Shown here: positions 18,099 to 26,756 of the stretch, piece after piece | Layout of the letters: each line of letters starts with the position of its first letter | Numbering within the stretch: position 1 is the stretch's first letter | Assembly: GCA_018456245.1 (NCBI GenBank) | Contig: JAGYHQ010000002.1 | Location: 18,171-82,170, forward strand | Direction of reading: 5' to 3' | From: Tenacibaculum sp. | GTDB lineage: Bacteria; Bacteroidota; Bacteroidia; Flavobacteriales; Flavobacteriaceae | Length of the DNA: 64,000 nt | Notes under the pieces: model-generated | Seen by the model: only the letters and a program-made list of their open reading frames with translations | Told to the model about the DNA's origin: nothing | The model's database searches: none | Position numbers and translations under genes: made by a program

Positions 18099-19334
18099 AT
18101 GAAAAACAAAACACACACCATTTTAGGAGCAATTATCGGAGATGTAATAGGCTCTGTTTATGAATTTGCACACAACAAAAGAATTGATTTTGAATTGTTT
18201 AATGAACAATCACAATTTACCGATGATACTGTTTTAACTCTTGCTATTGCTGATGCTATTATGCACAGAAAAGATTTCGCTAAAACCGTATGGGACTATG
18301 GAAATAAATATAGTTGTGGTATGTTTCATCACTGGTTATCTTCCGACATATTAGAGCCCTACAGTAATTATAGTAATGGTTCTGCAATGCGAGTAAGTGC
18401 TGTTGGGTTTGCTTATGATACTATGGAAGAGGTGTTGAAAGTAGCCGAACAAACGGCGAGTATTACACATAATCACAAGGAAGGTATAAAAGGAGCACAA
18501 GCAATAGCAAGTGCTATTTTTCTTGCAAGACAAGGAAAAAGTAAAAAGGAAATTAAAGACTTTATTGAACAAACTTTTCATTATGATTTAAGTTTTACTC
18601 TTGATGAGATTAGAGCTGATTATGAATTTGATGCAACTTGCCAAGGCTCTGTTCCACAAGCAATAGTTGCATTTTTGGAAAGTACCGATTATGAAAATGC
18701 TATTCGTTTGGCAATTTCAATAGGTGGTGATAGTGATACCATTGCTTGTATGACTGGAGGTATTGCTATGGCATATTACAACAACATTCCTAATTACATT
18801 GTTGATTTTGTAATGAAACGATTACCACAAGAATTTATTGACACCATAAATGAATTTGAGGAGTATTTGAATAAACATAAGGCTATGTCATTAGAAAAAC
18901 AAAGAAAGTTTTGGGAAGAATTAAAAACAAGAGGTATAAAAAAATATCAAAAATATGCTCCTATTTTTGAAAATTTATATCAGAATAAAATAATTTATCA
19001 CGAAGGGATTACTAGAATTGTACGATTAGAGAATTTAGAAATAACAGATGAGTATTTTCAAGCAAAAGCCATAAAAGAAAAAGTGATTTTAACAAAGTCT
19101 CAAAAGGATAGATTTAGGAAATACAATACACTTGAAAAAGTGTTAAATAAAAGTGACAAGTGGACTTTTAGAGGAACTTGGGGAAATGCAATTATTTCAG
19201 AAAATCCTTTGAGGATAGGTTCTCCGTATGCAAATTTTGTAATATGGATAGAACCTAATTTTGTAAAAAATATTGAAAGACTTGCAGAGTATGGCGATGA
19301 TGAAGATGCTTTGAAATTATTATGGAATAGGTAA
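18099..19334 (+). CDS. ADP-ribosylglycohydrolase with extra C-terminal domain
   Basis: A 411-residue protein. The DraG-type domain covers about residues 5-255, with GAIIGDVIGSVYE, QFTDDTVLTLAIA (metal-binding TDD), SNGSAMRVS and GGDSDTIACMTGG. These contain the metal-binding aspartates of enzymes that remove ADP-ribose from proteins or nucleic acids. The last 130 residues (about 280-411), with KWTFRGTWGNAII, form an additional domain I do not recognise. It lies in the defence cluster, where it might reverse an ADP-ribosylation; the substrate is unknown. Confidence 0.9.
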   Translation: MKNKTHTILGAIIGDVIGSVYEFAHNKRIDFELFNEQSQFTDDTVLTLAIADAIMHRKDFAKTVWDYGNKYSCGMFHHWLSSDILEPYSNYSNGSAMRVSAVGFAYDTMEEVLKVAEQTASITHNHKEGIKGAQAIASAIFLARQGKSKKEIKDFIEQTFHYDLSFTLDEIRADYEFDATCQGSVPQAIVAFLESTDYENAIRLAISIGGDSDTIACMTGGIAMAYYNNIPNYIVDFVMKRLPQEFIDTINEFEEYLNKHKAMSLEKQRKFWEELKTRGIKKYQKYAPIFENLYQNKIIYHEGITRIVRLENLEITDEYFQAKAIKEKVILTKSQKDRFRKYNTLEKVLNKSDKWTFRGTWGNAIISENPLRIGSPYANFVIWIEPNFVKNIERLAEYGDDEDALKLLWNR

Positions 19335-19355
19335 GGGAAATTTAAAAAGAAAATT

Positions 19356-20333
19356 ATGAGTTTAAGATTAATATATAACACCGTTGTGATTTCTAAATCA
19401 ACTATAAAAAATAAATATAAAGGAGGATTAGAAAAATTTAGAAATGATATTACTTACGGAACATTTCAAGAAGATAACGAATTAATTAGTGTCAGTTTTA
19501 TGAACCCTAATGATGCGTATTGGTATTGTTGTAAATTAAACGAAAACGGACTTCATTATAATAAAGATGAAAATTATTCAACGGATTTTGTTAGGGTTTG
19601 TATGATAATGGGAAAATCGTGGAAAGCCGACTGGTTAGAAGTTGAAAGGCGAGATTTTTGGTTAAAAGGGGTATTACCAACACATACTTGCAAGGTAGTT
19701 TGGAGAAAACACAAAGTTTTCAACAATGATAATGAATTATGTATATGGTGGAATAACCTTAACGATGCGTGGAAAAATATCTTATATTACAATTATAAAT
19801 ATAATGATGTTGAGGATAAAGTAAAAACATTATATCATAAAATGCCCTACTACATACAGTTTATAGTAGATATTAATGAGAATGATTTAGAGAAAATGAT
19901 ATTAATGGAGGAAATTTGGATTTCTGGACTAAAAAACGAGGGAATAAGAGAAATTAAAAACCTTATTCCGTTAAAATACTTTAAAAATTTAAAAAATTTA
20001 GCTTGGAACGTAACTAATCTAGAAGAATTATTAGGAGTAGAGGATTTAATAAATTTAGAACATATTGGGGGACATGGTCATTTTTCTGATATATACAGAT
20101 TAAACAAACTTAAAAAATTGAAGAGTGTATTTATTAGTAGTAAAAATATTAAAAGTATAAAATCACTATATAATTTAAAATTAGAGTACCTAAACATAAA
20201 TCATGGTGATATTCCTAATAGAAATGAATTTATAGAATACAAAAAGAATAATCCTAAATGTTTTATTGATACATCATTTGGGTATAGTATAGATTTTGGT
20301 GATATTCCTAATAGAAGAATTAATGTAGAATAA
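19356..20333 (+). CDS. unknown protein with leucine-rich-repeat-like C-terminus
   Basis: A 325-residue protein of no recognised family. Residues 1-115 are a mixed domain rich in tryptophan and cysteine. Residues about 195-285 contain spaced leucines (LKYFKNLKNLAWNVTNLEEL, LINLEHIGG, LNKLKKLKSVFISS) like degenerate leucine-rich repeats, suggesting a recognition surface. It is 22 nt downstream of the ADP-ribosylglycohydrolase and 3 nt upstream of the DUF1810 gene, so the three are likely one operon. Confidence 0.55.
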   Translation: MSLRLIYNTVVISKSTIKNKYKGGLEKFRNDITYGTFQEDNELISVSFMNPNDAYWYCCKLNENGLHYNKDENYSTDFVRVCMIMGKSWKADWLEVERRDFWLKGVLPTHTCKVVWRKHKVFNNDNELCIWWNNLNDAWKNILYYNYKYNDVEDKVKTLYHKMPYYIQFIVDINENDLEKMILMEEIWISGLKNEGIREIKNLIPLKYFKNLKNLAWNVTNLEELLGVEDLINLEHIGGHGHFSDIYRLNKLKKLKSVFISSKNIKSIKSLYNLKLEYLNINHGDIPNRNEFIEYKKNNPKCFIDTSFGYSIDFGDIPNRRINVE

Positions 20334-20335
20334 AA

Positions 20336-20767
20336 ATGAAAAAAGATATTTTTAATTTACAGCGATTTATAGAGACTCAAAACAGTAGTTACGAAATAGC
20401 CTTAAATGAAATAAAAAACGAAAGAAAACAAAGTCATTGGATGTGGTATATATTTCCTCAATTTAAGGGATTGGGAAGAAGTTACACTGCTGAAAAATAC
20501 GCTATTCAAAGTAAAGAAGAAGCGATTGCCTATTTTCAAAATCCTATACTTAAAGAAAGATTGATAGCAATTACAACAGCATTTTTACATATTGAAAACA
20601 AAACAGCCTATGAGATTTTAGGCAGTCCTGATGACTTAAAAATGAAATCTTCAATGACATTGTTTAATGCTATACAAAACGAAACTACTATTTTTAAAAA
20701 AGTTCTTGATAAATTTTATAATTCAATTAACTGTGAACACACACTAAACGAATTAAATACCCCATAA
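20336..20767 (+). CDS. DUF1810 family protein
   Basis: A 143-residue DUF1810 protein, with the conserved FNLQRFIETQNSSYEIALNE opening, the SHWMWYIFPQFKGLGRS block (residues 33-49), an alanine/tyrosine-rich middle and KMKSSMTLFNA. The fold is small and helical and its biochemical activity is not established. Spacing of two bases from the preceding gene implies translational coupling. It is the last + strand gene of the cargo. Confidence 0.85.
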   Translation: MKKDIFNLQRFIETQNSSYEIALNEIKNERKQSHWMWYIFPQFKGLGRSYTAEKYAIQSKEEAIAYFQNPILKERLIAITTAFLHIENKTAYEILGSPDDLKMKSSMTLFNAIQNETTIFKKVLDKFYNSINCEHTLNELNTP

Positions 20768-21073
20768 ATACACTTTACAATAAAAGGTAAGAAAAAGATA
20801 ATAAAGTAAATATCATTGCGCAGTTTTATTACTTTTAAACAACAGATAATCTAGTTTAAAGTACACCATTATGTATATGAGTTTTTATCTGTTTTTATTT
20901 TGTTTAACGTACTACCTTGTTTTTTAACAGATAAATTTAGAAATATTATATATACTTCTCTTATTGACGAAAAATATAATTTTTTGGACTTTTCGTCAAT
21001 AGGGAGTGTTCTTAACTCACTAGAATTTTGTAAATAGTTTTTTTTATAAGTACACTTTTTTCACTTTTTACAC
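20768..21073. other. gene-free junction between cargo and replication genes
   Basis: About 300 bp between convergent transcription units, with no gene I can support. Apart from the second 44-bp palindrome at 20960-21003 it is AT-rich and featureless. Confidence 0.6.
20960..21003. repeat. 44-bp palindromic site, copy 2
   Basis: CTTATTGACGAAAA (20960-20973) and TTTTCGTCAATAGG (20990-21003), one mismatch from perfect complementarity. Arms, 16-nt centre and the following GAGT match the copy at 7665-7708; the central 16 nt differ. Here no TAnnTTTG promoter box adjoins it on either side, which weakens a pure operator explanation. Confidence 0.85.
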
Positions 21074-22024
21074 TTATAAAAGCAAATTAAAAAAATCTGC
21101 CATATCCAATCCTTCTTCTTTTTGTTTTTCAGTTGCTGTTTTTTCTAATAAATCAGAAACTTTAAAAGTAGCATTTTTAAGTTTACTTTGTATCTCATAG
21201 GCTTTTGTTTCCCATTCTTTAAAGGTATCACCATTATTGGATAAATCAGGAAATAAAACAACCTTTCTATCTTCTAAAACTTTACATTTTTGAAAATTTA
21301 AACTACTCTTGTTATAAACTGCCAACCATATAAAATTTGATTCTTTGGGAGAGCCTAAATATAAGGTGTTGTAAATTGCTGTTTTTGGAGCTTCTACTAA
21401 TCCTATGTAATGATACGGATATAGCTTTAGTAAATGCTCCCCAAACAGACAACTAACTTTTAAATCTTGTTGGTCGTAATTTTTTAACCATTGAGGAATA
21501 GTGTTTTTACCTCTTATTAAATCATTCTTAATTATTGAGTGTAAAAAAGATGTTTTTATAGTGTGATTTTCAGCATCAAATTGCTTGACTTGTATAGCCC
21601 TAACATTATTATTTATATCAATAAAAGGAAAAGTTATAGCACCTTTCATATAATCTTTTGTTATTGTTCCTAAATAATACATAGAGATTACTTCTTCAAC
21701 TTTAGCGACTGGAAAATTACCTAATAGGTTATTGATAAATGTGTTATCAGAATAGCCTTTTAAAGTAGTTTCTAATATTTCATTTGGTATAAAAACTTTA
21801 TTTTTAGGTTTTGAATCGTAATATTTTATAGTGTTATTTATTTTTAATCCATCTTTGTAAGGATTAAGATGATATTTACATTTATTTTCCCTATCACAAC
21901 GACCATATTTATAATCTAAATAATTATCAGTTTCTTTATCAATATAACGAACAAAAGTCTTCTTTCTACATTGAGGGCAATTATATTTTTTACTTCCTTT
22001 CTCTAATGAATATTTATAACTCAT
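21074..22024 (-). CDS. zinc-finger/toprim-like primase component (DUF6371-like)
   Basis: A 316-residue protein with an N-terminal zinc finger (CPQCRKKTF at residues 16-24, then GRCDRENKCKYH) and a toprim-like region (YIGLVEAPKTAIYNTL, VVLFPDLSNNGDTF). This layout is that of DUF6371-type proteins that pair with SF3 helicases in Bacteroidota mobile elements. It presumably takes part in primer synthesis for replication of the excised island. It is three bases downstream of the helicase gene, in the same operon. Confidence 0.72.
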   Translation of the reverse strand: MSYKYSLEKGSKKYNCPQCRKKTFVRYIDKETDNYLDYKYGRCDRENKCKYHLNPYKDGLKINNTIKYYDSKPKNKVFIPNEILETTLKGYSDNTFINNLLGNFPVAKVEEVISMYYLGTITKDYMKGAITFPFIDINNNVRAIQVKQFDAENHTIKTSFLHSIIKNDLIRGKNTIPQWLKNYDQQDLKVSCLFGEHLLKLYPYHYIGLVEAPKTAIYNTLYLGSPKESNFIWLAVYNKSSLNFQKCKVLEDRKVVLFPDLSNNGDTFKEWETKAYEIQSKLKNATFKVSDLLEKTATEKQKEEGLDMADFFNLLL

Positions 22025-22027
22025 ATT

Positions 22028-23485
22028 TTAAAAATTCACATCGTTTTCAATATTACTTAAATATGCAACATTACCTTTGTTAATCCTTTTAACTTCTATT
22101 TTATTGTTTTCTAAACGCCTTTTAAAGTTTGATTTATTTACAGGTTTAAATCCATCTTCTAAACAATAATTTCTATATTCAATGTATAAATCTTTAATTT
22201 TTATAAAGACTTCAATATTAGGTTTGTAATTATTTTCATCTAAAAACATTTTCACACTATCAGATTGTTTTTTATAATCTTCAACAGCTTTGTCAGCACC
22301 CTCTGAATATGTGAAATTTTTATTTTTTAACAATCTATTTAACCCTTCTAAAACCCAATTAAAAACTCCTGATAATTCATTTCCAATTATTTTAGTATGC
22401 AAATTTTTATCCTGTTTTTCTTCAGGTATAGTAACTTTAAAAGGAACTATTAGAAAACGCCTAAAAAAAGCATTTGTTTGTTCTACTTCTCTTGGTAGAA
22501 TATTACTGTTAAAGATAAGTTTAGCATATTGTTTTAAGATGTAAGGCTTTCCATACGGAGACCTCGCTGTAATAGGTTCTCCACTCGCTAATTGTTTGAA
22601 AATAGCACTTTCTAATTTACCATTAATTTCACTGGCATAATTAAGTAATTTATTACCTATTTCAGCTCTATAATACCCATTCTCGTTTGTTAAATCTTGT
22701 AATGAATAATTACTTGTATTTTCTTTCCCTAATAAGGCATTTACGACATCAAAGAAAACACTTTTACCATTTGCTCCACTACCATACAAGATTAAAACTT
22801 TTTCTAATTTTAATTTGTCATTTCCATTTTTAATAAAAAGACTACCTAAGTATTCAGATAAAATATTTTGTAAGGATTTATCAGGCAGAACAGTGTTTAA
22901 ATACTCTTGAAAAATAGGTGCTTTTGCATCAGGCTCATAATTAAAAGGTAATTGATAAGTGAAAAAATCTTTTTGATTAAAAGGTCTTAATTCTGTTTTA
23001 TTATCAATATCAAAAGTGCCATTTAATAAATTTATAGAAACTTTGTTAGGAGATACACTTTCTGTTTCTAAAAATGTATCGCTTATAAACTGTTTATATA
23101 ATTGCTCCTTAAAATTAAAATCTTTTTCTGTAAAGTAAGGAACTCCCATTTTTTTAGCAATTTCTCCTAGGAAATGTTTAAATAATTCTTCATTTATAAT
23201 TTCCCAATAAGCACCATTGTATAAATATATATCACTATTTTGTTTGCAAAGCCCCCAATTTTTAGCCCTTACTTCTTTGTTTAATTCATCTATTACTATT
23301 ATACGATAATGCTTTTGTTGAATTTTGAAGTTTTCTATCTTCTTGGTATTAGCTTTTTTTTCAAAATCTATTTTTTGGAAACTATTTTTCAATTCATTTA
23401 AAATTTCCTTTGCTTTTCTTGCCTTTGAAGTTGTTAAATTTTTCAATTCTTCTTTTGCTAAACTATTAAATTTTGGTTCTACCAT
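22028..23485 (-). CDS. P4-type SF3 helicase (D5/DUF5906-like)
   Basis: A 485-residue replication helicase. The central ATPase has Walker A GSGANGKS (about residue 236-243), the B region LLNYASEING and sensor-like KLIFNSNILP, followed by RRFLIVPF, the sequence of phage/plasmid SF3 helicases such as the P4 primase C-terminus and D5. A winged-helix end follows. It probably unwinds the island origin after excision. It is transcribed leftward with the zinc-finger partner immediately downstream. Confidence 0.87.
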   Translation of the reverse strand: MVEPKFNSLAKEELKNLTTSKARKAKEILNELKNSFQKIDFEKKANTKKIENFKIQQKHYRIIVIDELNKEVRAKNWGLCKQNSDIYLYNGAYWEIINEELFKHFLGEIAKKMGVPYFTEKDFNFKEQLYKQFISDTFLETESVSPNKVSINLLNGTFDIDNKTELRPFNQKDFFTYQLPFNYEPDAKAPIFQEYLNTVLPDKSLQNILSEYLGSLFIKNGNDKLKLEKVLILYGSGANGKSVFFDVVNALLGKENTSNYSLQDLTNENGYYRAEIGNKLLNYASEINGKLESAIFKQLASGEPITARSPYGKPYILKQYAKLIFNSNILPREVEQTNAFFRRFLIVPFKVTIPEEKQDKNLHTKIIGNELSGVFNWVLEGLNRLLKNKNFTYSEGADKAVEDYKKQSDSVKMFLDENNYKPNIEVFIKIKDLYIEYRNYCLEDGFKPVNKSNFKRRLENNKIEVKRINKGNVAYLSNIENDVNF

Positions 23486-23565
23486 ATTCTTATTTTTTTA
23501 ATTAAATTTTGTGTAAAAAGTGTAAAAAGTTATGTTGTAAAAAACTTTTATATTTTTTTAATTTT

Positions 23566-23898
23566 CTACTCATTGTTGGATTTCATAAACTCATCTATTT
23601 GATTTTGGCTATACATAGGACTTACTCCTATTTTTTTAATAGGAACTAATAAACCTTCATTTTTCCATCTATTTAATGTGCTTCTACTTTTTCTTAGAAT
23701 TACACAAACTTCATCAATAGTCAATAATTTGTTGTTCTCTTCTTTACGAGTTTGAGGGAGTAGTGTTTTCTCCATTTTGTATTCTATTTTAGAATAGACT
23801 TTTAAAGCAATTTTATCTGTTATTCTTTCTATAATATTATTTACATAATTGTTTGGTAATACTTCTAATTTAGAAGGAGTGATTATCTCTTTTTTCAT
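23566..23898 (-). CDS. excisionase-like HTH protein
   Basis: A 110-residue protein whose C-terminal half is a MerR-like HTH_17 domain (LLTIDEVCVILRKSRSTLNRWKN, about residues 58-80, then GLLVPIKKIG). Such proteins act as excisionases/directionality factors or control the replication genes of integrative elements. It lies 80 nt upstream of the helicase gene and is the likely first gene of the replication operon. Confidence 0.78.
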   Translation of the reverse strand: MKKEIITPSKLEVLPNNYVNNIIERITDKIALKVYSKIEYKMEKTLLPQTRKEENNKLLTIDEVCVILRKSRSTLNRWKNEGLLVPIKKIGVSPMYSQNQIDEFMKSNNE

Positions 23899-23953
23899 AA
23901 TATTTATATTTTATTTTTTACAAATTTGAGAATAAAAAAATGCTTAAAATAAA

Positions 23954-23975
23954 AAACTAACCCTAAGGTTAGTTT
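23954..23975 (-). terminator. terminator after the integrase operon
   Basis: AAACTAACC (23954-23962) pairs with GGTTAGTTT (23967-23975), with a T-run on the - strand. It ends the integrase-plus-unknown transcript. Confidence 0.8.
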
Positions 23976-24029
23976 AAAAATGATTGTTAAGTAGTTTGTT
24001 TTAAGGGGATTTTTTATAAAAATAAATTT

Positions 24030-25115
24030 TTATGTTAGTTTTTCAATTATATTATCTATCATTTTATTTTTTATTCTATTTTTAGAAGATGGGGTGTGTT
24101 TCATTTTGATGTAGTCTATATATTTACCGTTCCATAAAAAACACATTGATACTTTTTTCCATTTATCTTTAGGATTTATTATTATCTCTTTTTCAATTAA
24201 CTTATTTATAAAATAAAATAGTAAACCTTTACTTTCAATCCAATTAACCCTTTGTATTACTTCATGTGTATTATCAAATATTTTCACAAAATAAGGATTG
24301 TTGATTTCTTTTATACATCCTTTATTTATTAAGTTTTTTCTTATACTTGATAATTTAAGTGATTTTGAATAATCGTTGGGTAAGGATGATTCAAAGGATT
24401 TTTCAAGTGTTTTTGTTTTAAAGAAACTTATAAAATGACGATTGATAGTTTTAATTTTATTTTTTGTAGCTTGGTCTAAATATTCAAAGTAAGAATATGT
24501 TAAATTTTTTAAAGCAATAGTCATCTTTTCAATAATTAAAATATAGTTTTTTTCATCATATTCTTCAGATTTCTTCTTTAAGTTATTTAAATTTAATAGA
24601 GTATTACATATATTACTTACTACAGTGTCAATATAGCTTCTAGGGTTTTTAGTATTATTTATTTGTCTTAAAACAACGCTTGTTTCATCGCTAATATATT
24701 TTTCAAATAAATCTTCTAAATAATCTATAAAACAATATTTCTCTAACAGATCTTTATATAGGTTAATGTTATCTGTATTTTGTGTTAAATACTTATGTTG
24801 TGTATATATATGCGAATTATCTCTCAAATATTTTTTGTTTATACAAACAAGTTCTCCTTTTTCTCTGTTGTTATAAATTTCAAAATAGCTTCTAATATCC
24901 ATTAGATACAAATTCTTTTTTTTAAAAGCATTATAATGTTCTTCTAAAAAGATATTATTTTTTGTCTCTTTTGCTAATTTTGAAAAAGGAAACTCTTTAA
25001 CACTTGTTAAGTTAAAATCAGATTTGTGTAAAAGGAATAATTCTCTTAAATTTTTTAATCTTTCTTCTATATTGTTTTGTTCTTGTTTAGTAAATATCCA
25101 ATTATTTATTTCCAT
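24030..25115 (-). CDS. unknown protein encoded with the integrase
   Basis: A 361-residue lysine/asparagine-rich, mainly helical protein of no recognised family. Its start overlaps the end of the integrase gene by 14 nt, so the two are co-transcribed and translationally coupled. It ends before a clear terminator. The size and position resemble RteC-type regulators that accompany Bacteroidota integrases, but I see no firm signature. A role in excision or its control is an inference from position alone. Confidence 0.6.
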   Translation of the reverse strand: MEINNWIFTKQEQNNIEERLKNLRELFLLHKSDFNLTSVKEFPFSKLAKETKNNIFLEEHYNAFKKKNLYLMDIRSYFEIYNNREKGELVCINKKYLRDNSHIYTQHKYLTQNTDNINLYKDLLEKYCFIDYLEDLFEKYISDETSVVLRQINNTKNPRSYIDTVVSNICNTLLNLNNLKKKSEEYDEKNYILIIEKMTIALKNLTYSYFEYLDQATKNKIKTINRHFISFFKTKTLEKSFESSLPNDYSKSLKLSSIRKNLINKGCIKEINNPYFVKIFDNTHEVIQRVNWIESKGLLFYFINKLIEKEIIINPKDKWKKVSMCFLWNGKYIDYIKMKHTPSSKNRIKNKMIDNIIEKLT

Positions 25116-26403
25116 CTTTTTTATCGTTTTCCCAATGTTCTCTCATTTTTTCTACATGTTCTTTTTGACCTATTTTTACATAATGTAAAAATTGTTTATC
25201 ACTTGAATGCCCAGTAATGGCTTTAATTGTTTCATCTGGCAGTTTTCCATAGTGATTTGATACAAAAGACCTTCTGCAAATATGTGAACTTACGAGTTCG
25301 TATTTTGGATATATCCCCCTTTCATCTCTATTTGTTTTAGGGTTTCTTTTGTCTCCTAATATCATTTCATTAATATTTGCCATTTTACAGAGAACTTTTA
25401 TATTTTTATTAAAAAGGATTTCTCGGCTTTTTTTATTAATTTCTATTCTAGGTAATTCACCATTTCGTTTATCTAATATTTTTTGAAACTGTGGATGTAT
25501 AGGAATTACAATAGGTTTCTTTGTTTTCTGTTGTTCTACAATTTTTATATTATTATCAATGATTTCTAATCTGTTGTAGTCGTTAAAATCACTTATTCGT
25601 AATCCTGTCCGTAGTCCAATAATAAACATATCTCTTATAATATCTAATCGTTCATCCTCTATCTTTAAGTTATATATTAAATTAATTTCATTTTCCGTTA
25701 AATATGGGTCAAGTGTTTCTTGTCTTCTGAATGTAAATTTTCTATTTTTATATTCTTTATTAATATCTATATTTTGTGATTCAGCTTCTCTACAAAATGT
25801 CTTTATTTGACTGATGTATTTTTCTATAGTACTATTTCCATATTGACCTTCAATAGATAAAAAACTGACAAATCTTTTATGAAAACTTAAATTAATATCC
25901 TTATGAAGTAATCTGCATTTATCATATTCTTCAAACTCTATAATTCTTGTAAGAGTAGTATTGTATTTTCTTATTGTTTTTTCATCTAAGACTTTTCCTG
26001 TTGCTATATTTATTCTAGTTTTAGATTCTTCAATAAACTTCTTAACAAATGGAACAAAATACACCTTATAATTATCTTGCTCATCTTTTGGTCTGTTATG
26101 GAAAATTTCTATCTGACGATTTAGCCAATATGTATCAATGGTTTCTCCATTACTAAAAGATGTGTTAAATTCGTTTAATATAAAATCTTTTAAATCAGAT
26201 ATTTTATCAAATAATTCTTTTTTAGGAAATTTATCTGTAACCGAATTAAAGTTTTGTTTTTTATTAGACCACCATTTTTTCTTTACTAAGATATTTGATT
26301 TGGCAAATATATCATTCCGTTTCCCTTTGTTGGAATAAAATAACCTAACATATAGGTTTATGGGGTCTCTTTTAGTTTTATCAACAAGTCTAATACTAGC
26401 CAT
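25102..26403 (-). CDS. tyrosine integrase of the island
   Basis: A 433-residue tyrosine recombinase. An Arm-DNA/SAM-like N-terminal half (to about 220) is followed by a catalytic domain with GLRTGLRISDF (catalytic Arg), KTKKPIVIPI (Lys), SHICRRSF (HxxR), TGHSSDKQFLHY (His and nucleophile Tyr). All catalytic residues are canonical. It is the first gene inside the right att site and presumably inserts the island into tRNA-fMet. The promoter region overlaps candidate arm sites. Confidence 0.93.
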   Translation of the reverse strand: MASIRLVDKTKRDPINLYVRLFYSNKGKRNDIFAKSNILVKKKWWSNKKQNFNSVTDKFPKKELFDKISDLKDFILNEFNTSFSNGETIDTYWLNRQIEIFHNRPKDEQDNYKVYFVPFVKKFIEESKTRINIATGKVLDEKTIRKYNTTLTRIIEFEEYDKCRLLHKDINLSFHKRFVSFLSIEGQYGNSTIEKYISQIKTFCREAESQNIDINKEYKNRKFTFRRQETLDPYLTENEINLIYNLKIEDERLDIIRDMFIIGLRTGLRISDFNDYNRLEIIDNNIKIVEQQKTKKPIVIPIHPQFQKILDKRNGELPRIEINKKSREILFNKNIKVLCKMANINEMILGDKRNPKTNRDERGIYPKYELVSSHICRRSFVSNHYGKLPDETIKAITGHSSDKQFLHYVKIGQKEHVEKMREHWENDKKDGNK

Positions 26404-26439
26404 TTTCTTGGGTAAAAATCAATTAAATATTCTTTCTTA

Positions 26440-26447
26440 CAAAGATA
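26440..26447 (-). promoter_or_regulatory. -7 box of the island integrase promoter
   Basis: On the - strand TATCTTTG matches TAnnTTTG, 37 nt before the integrase ATG. The expected -33 position falls into the direct repeat at 26464-26490, so integrase binding there could repress its own promoter. Confidence 0.6.
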
Positions 26448-26463
26448 ATATTTTACTTTAAAT

Positions 26464-26490
26464 CTTCCCACTATCTTCCCATTTTTTATG
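26464..26490. repeat. candidate integrase arm-type site, right copy
   Basis: CTTCCCACTATCTTCCCA plus T-run and ATG, near-identical to 4991-5018 at the other island end and in the same orientation. It lies 127 nt inside the right att copy and overlaps the integrase promoter. Confidence 0.6.
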
Positions 26491-26617
26491 AAATAGGTTG
26501 AAATATTGGTATTTTATAGTATTTTATAGAAAAGTTATTTTTAGATTTAAAAAATTGTAAATCAGAATTATATGTGCTATTTTATGTTATTGTGTTTTAT
26601 TATGAATTATAATTGGC

Positions 26618-26634
26618 AGTCCAGTTCCCGCTAC
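26618..26634. other. attachment site shared by island and prophage
   Basis: Exact 17-bp copy of the tRNA-fMet 3' end. It is the right end of the island and, since the prophage integrase gene starts 122 nt away, probably also the left end of the prophage. Confidence 0.83.
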
Positions 26635-26641
26635 ATAGCAA

Positions 26642-26679
26642 CGCTTAAAGTCAGTAACAACAAGACTTTAAGCGTTTTT
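26642..26679 (+). terminator. hairpin terminator after the second att copy
   Basis: CGCTTAAAGTC (26642-26652) pairs perfectly with GACTTTAAGCG (26664-26674), followed by TTTTT. It is placed where a tRNA terminator would be, so it may come from a former tRNA-adjacent junction. Confidence 0.8.
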
Positions 26680-26756
26680 GGTTAAAAAAGCGTGTCAATA
26701 ACTCACTAAAGATGTTTAATATTTTGCAACTGGTTTAAATCAGATGTAAAAAAAAA

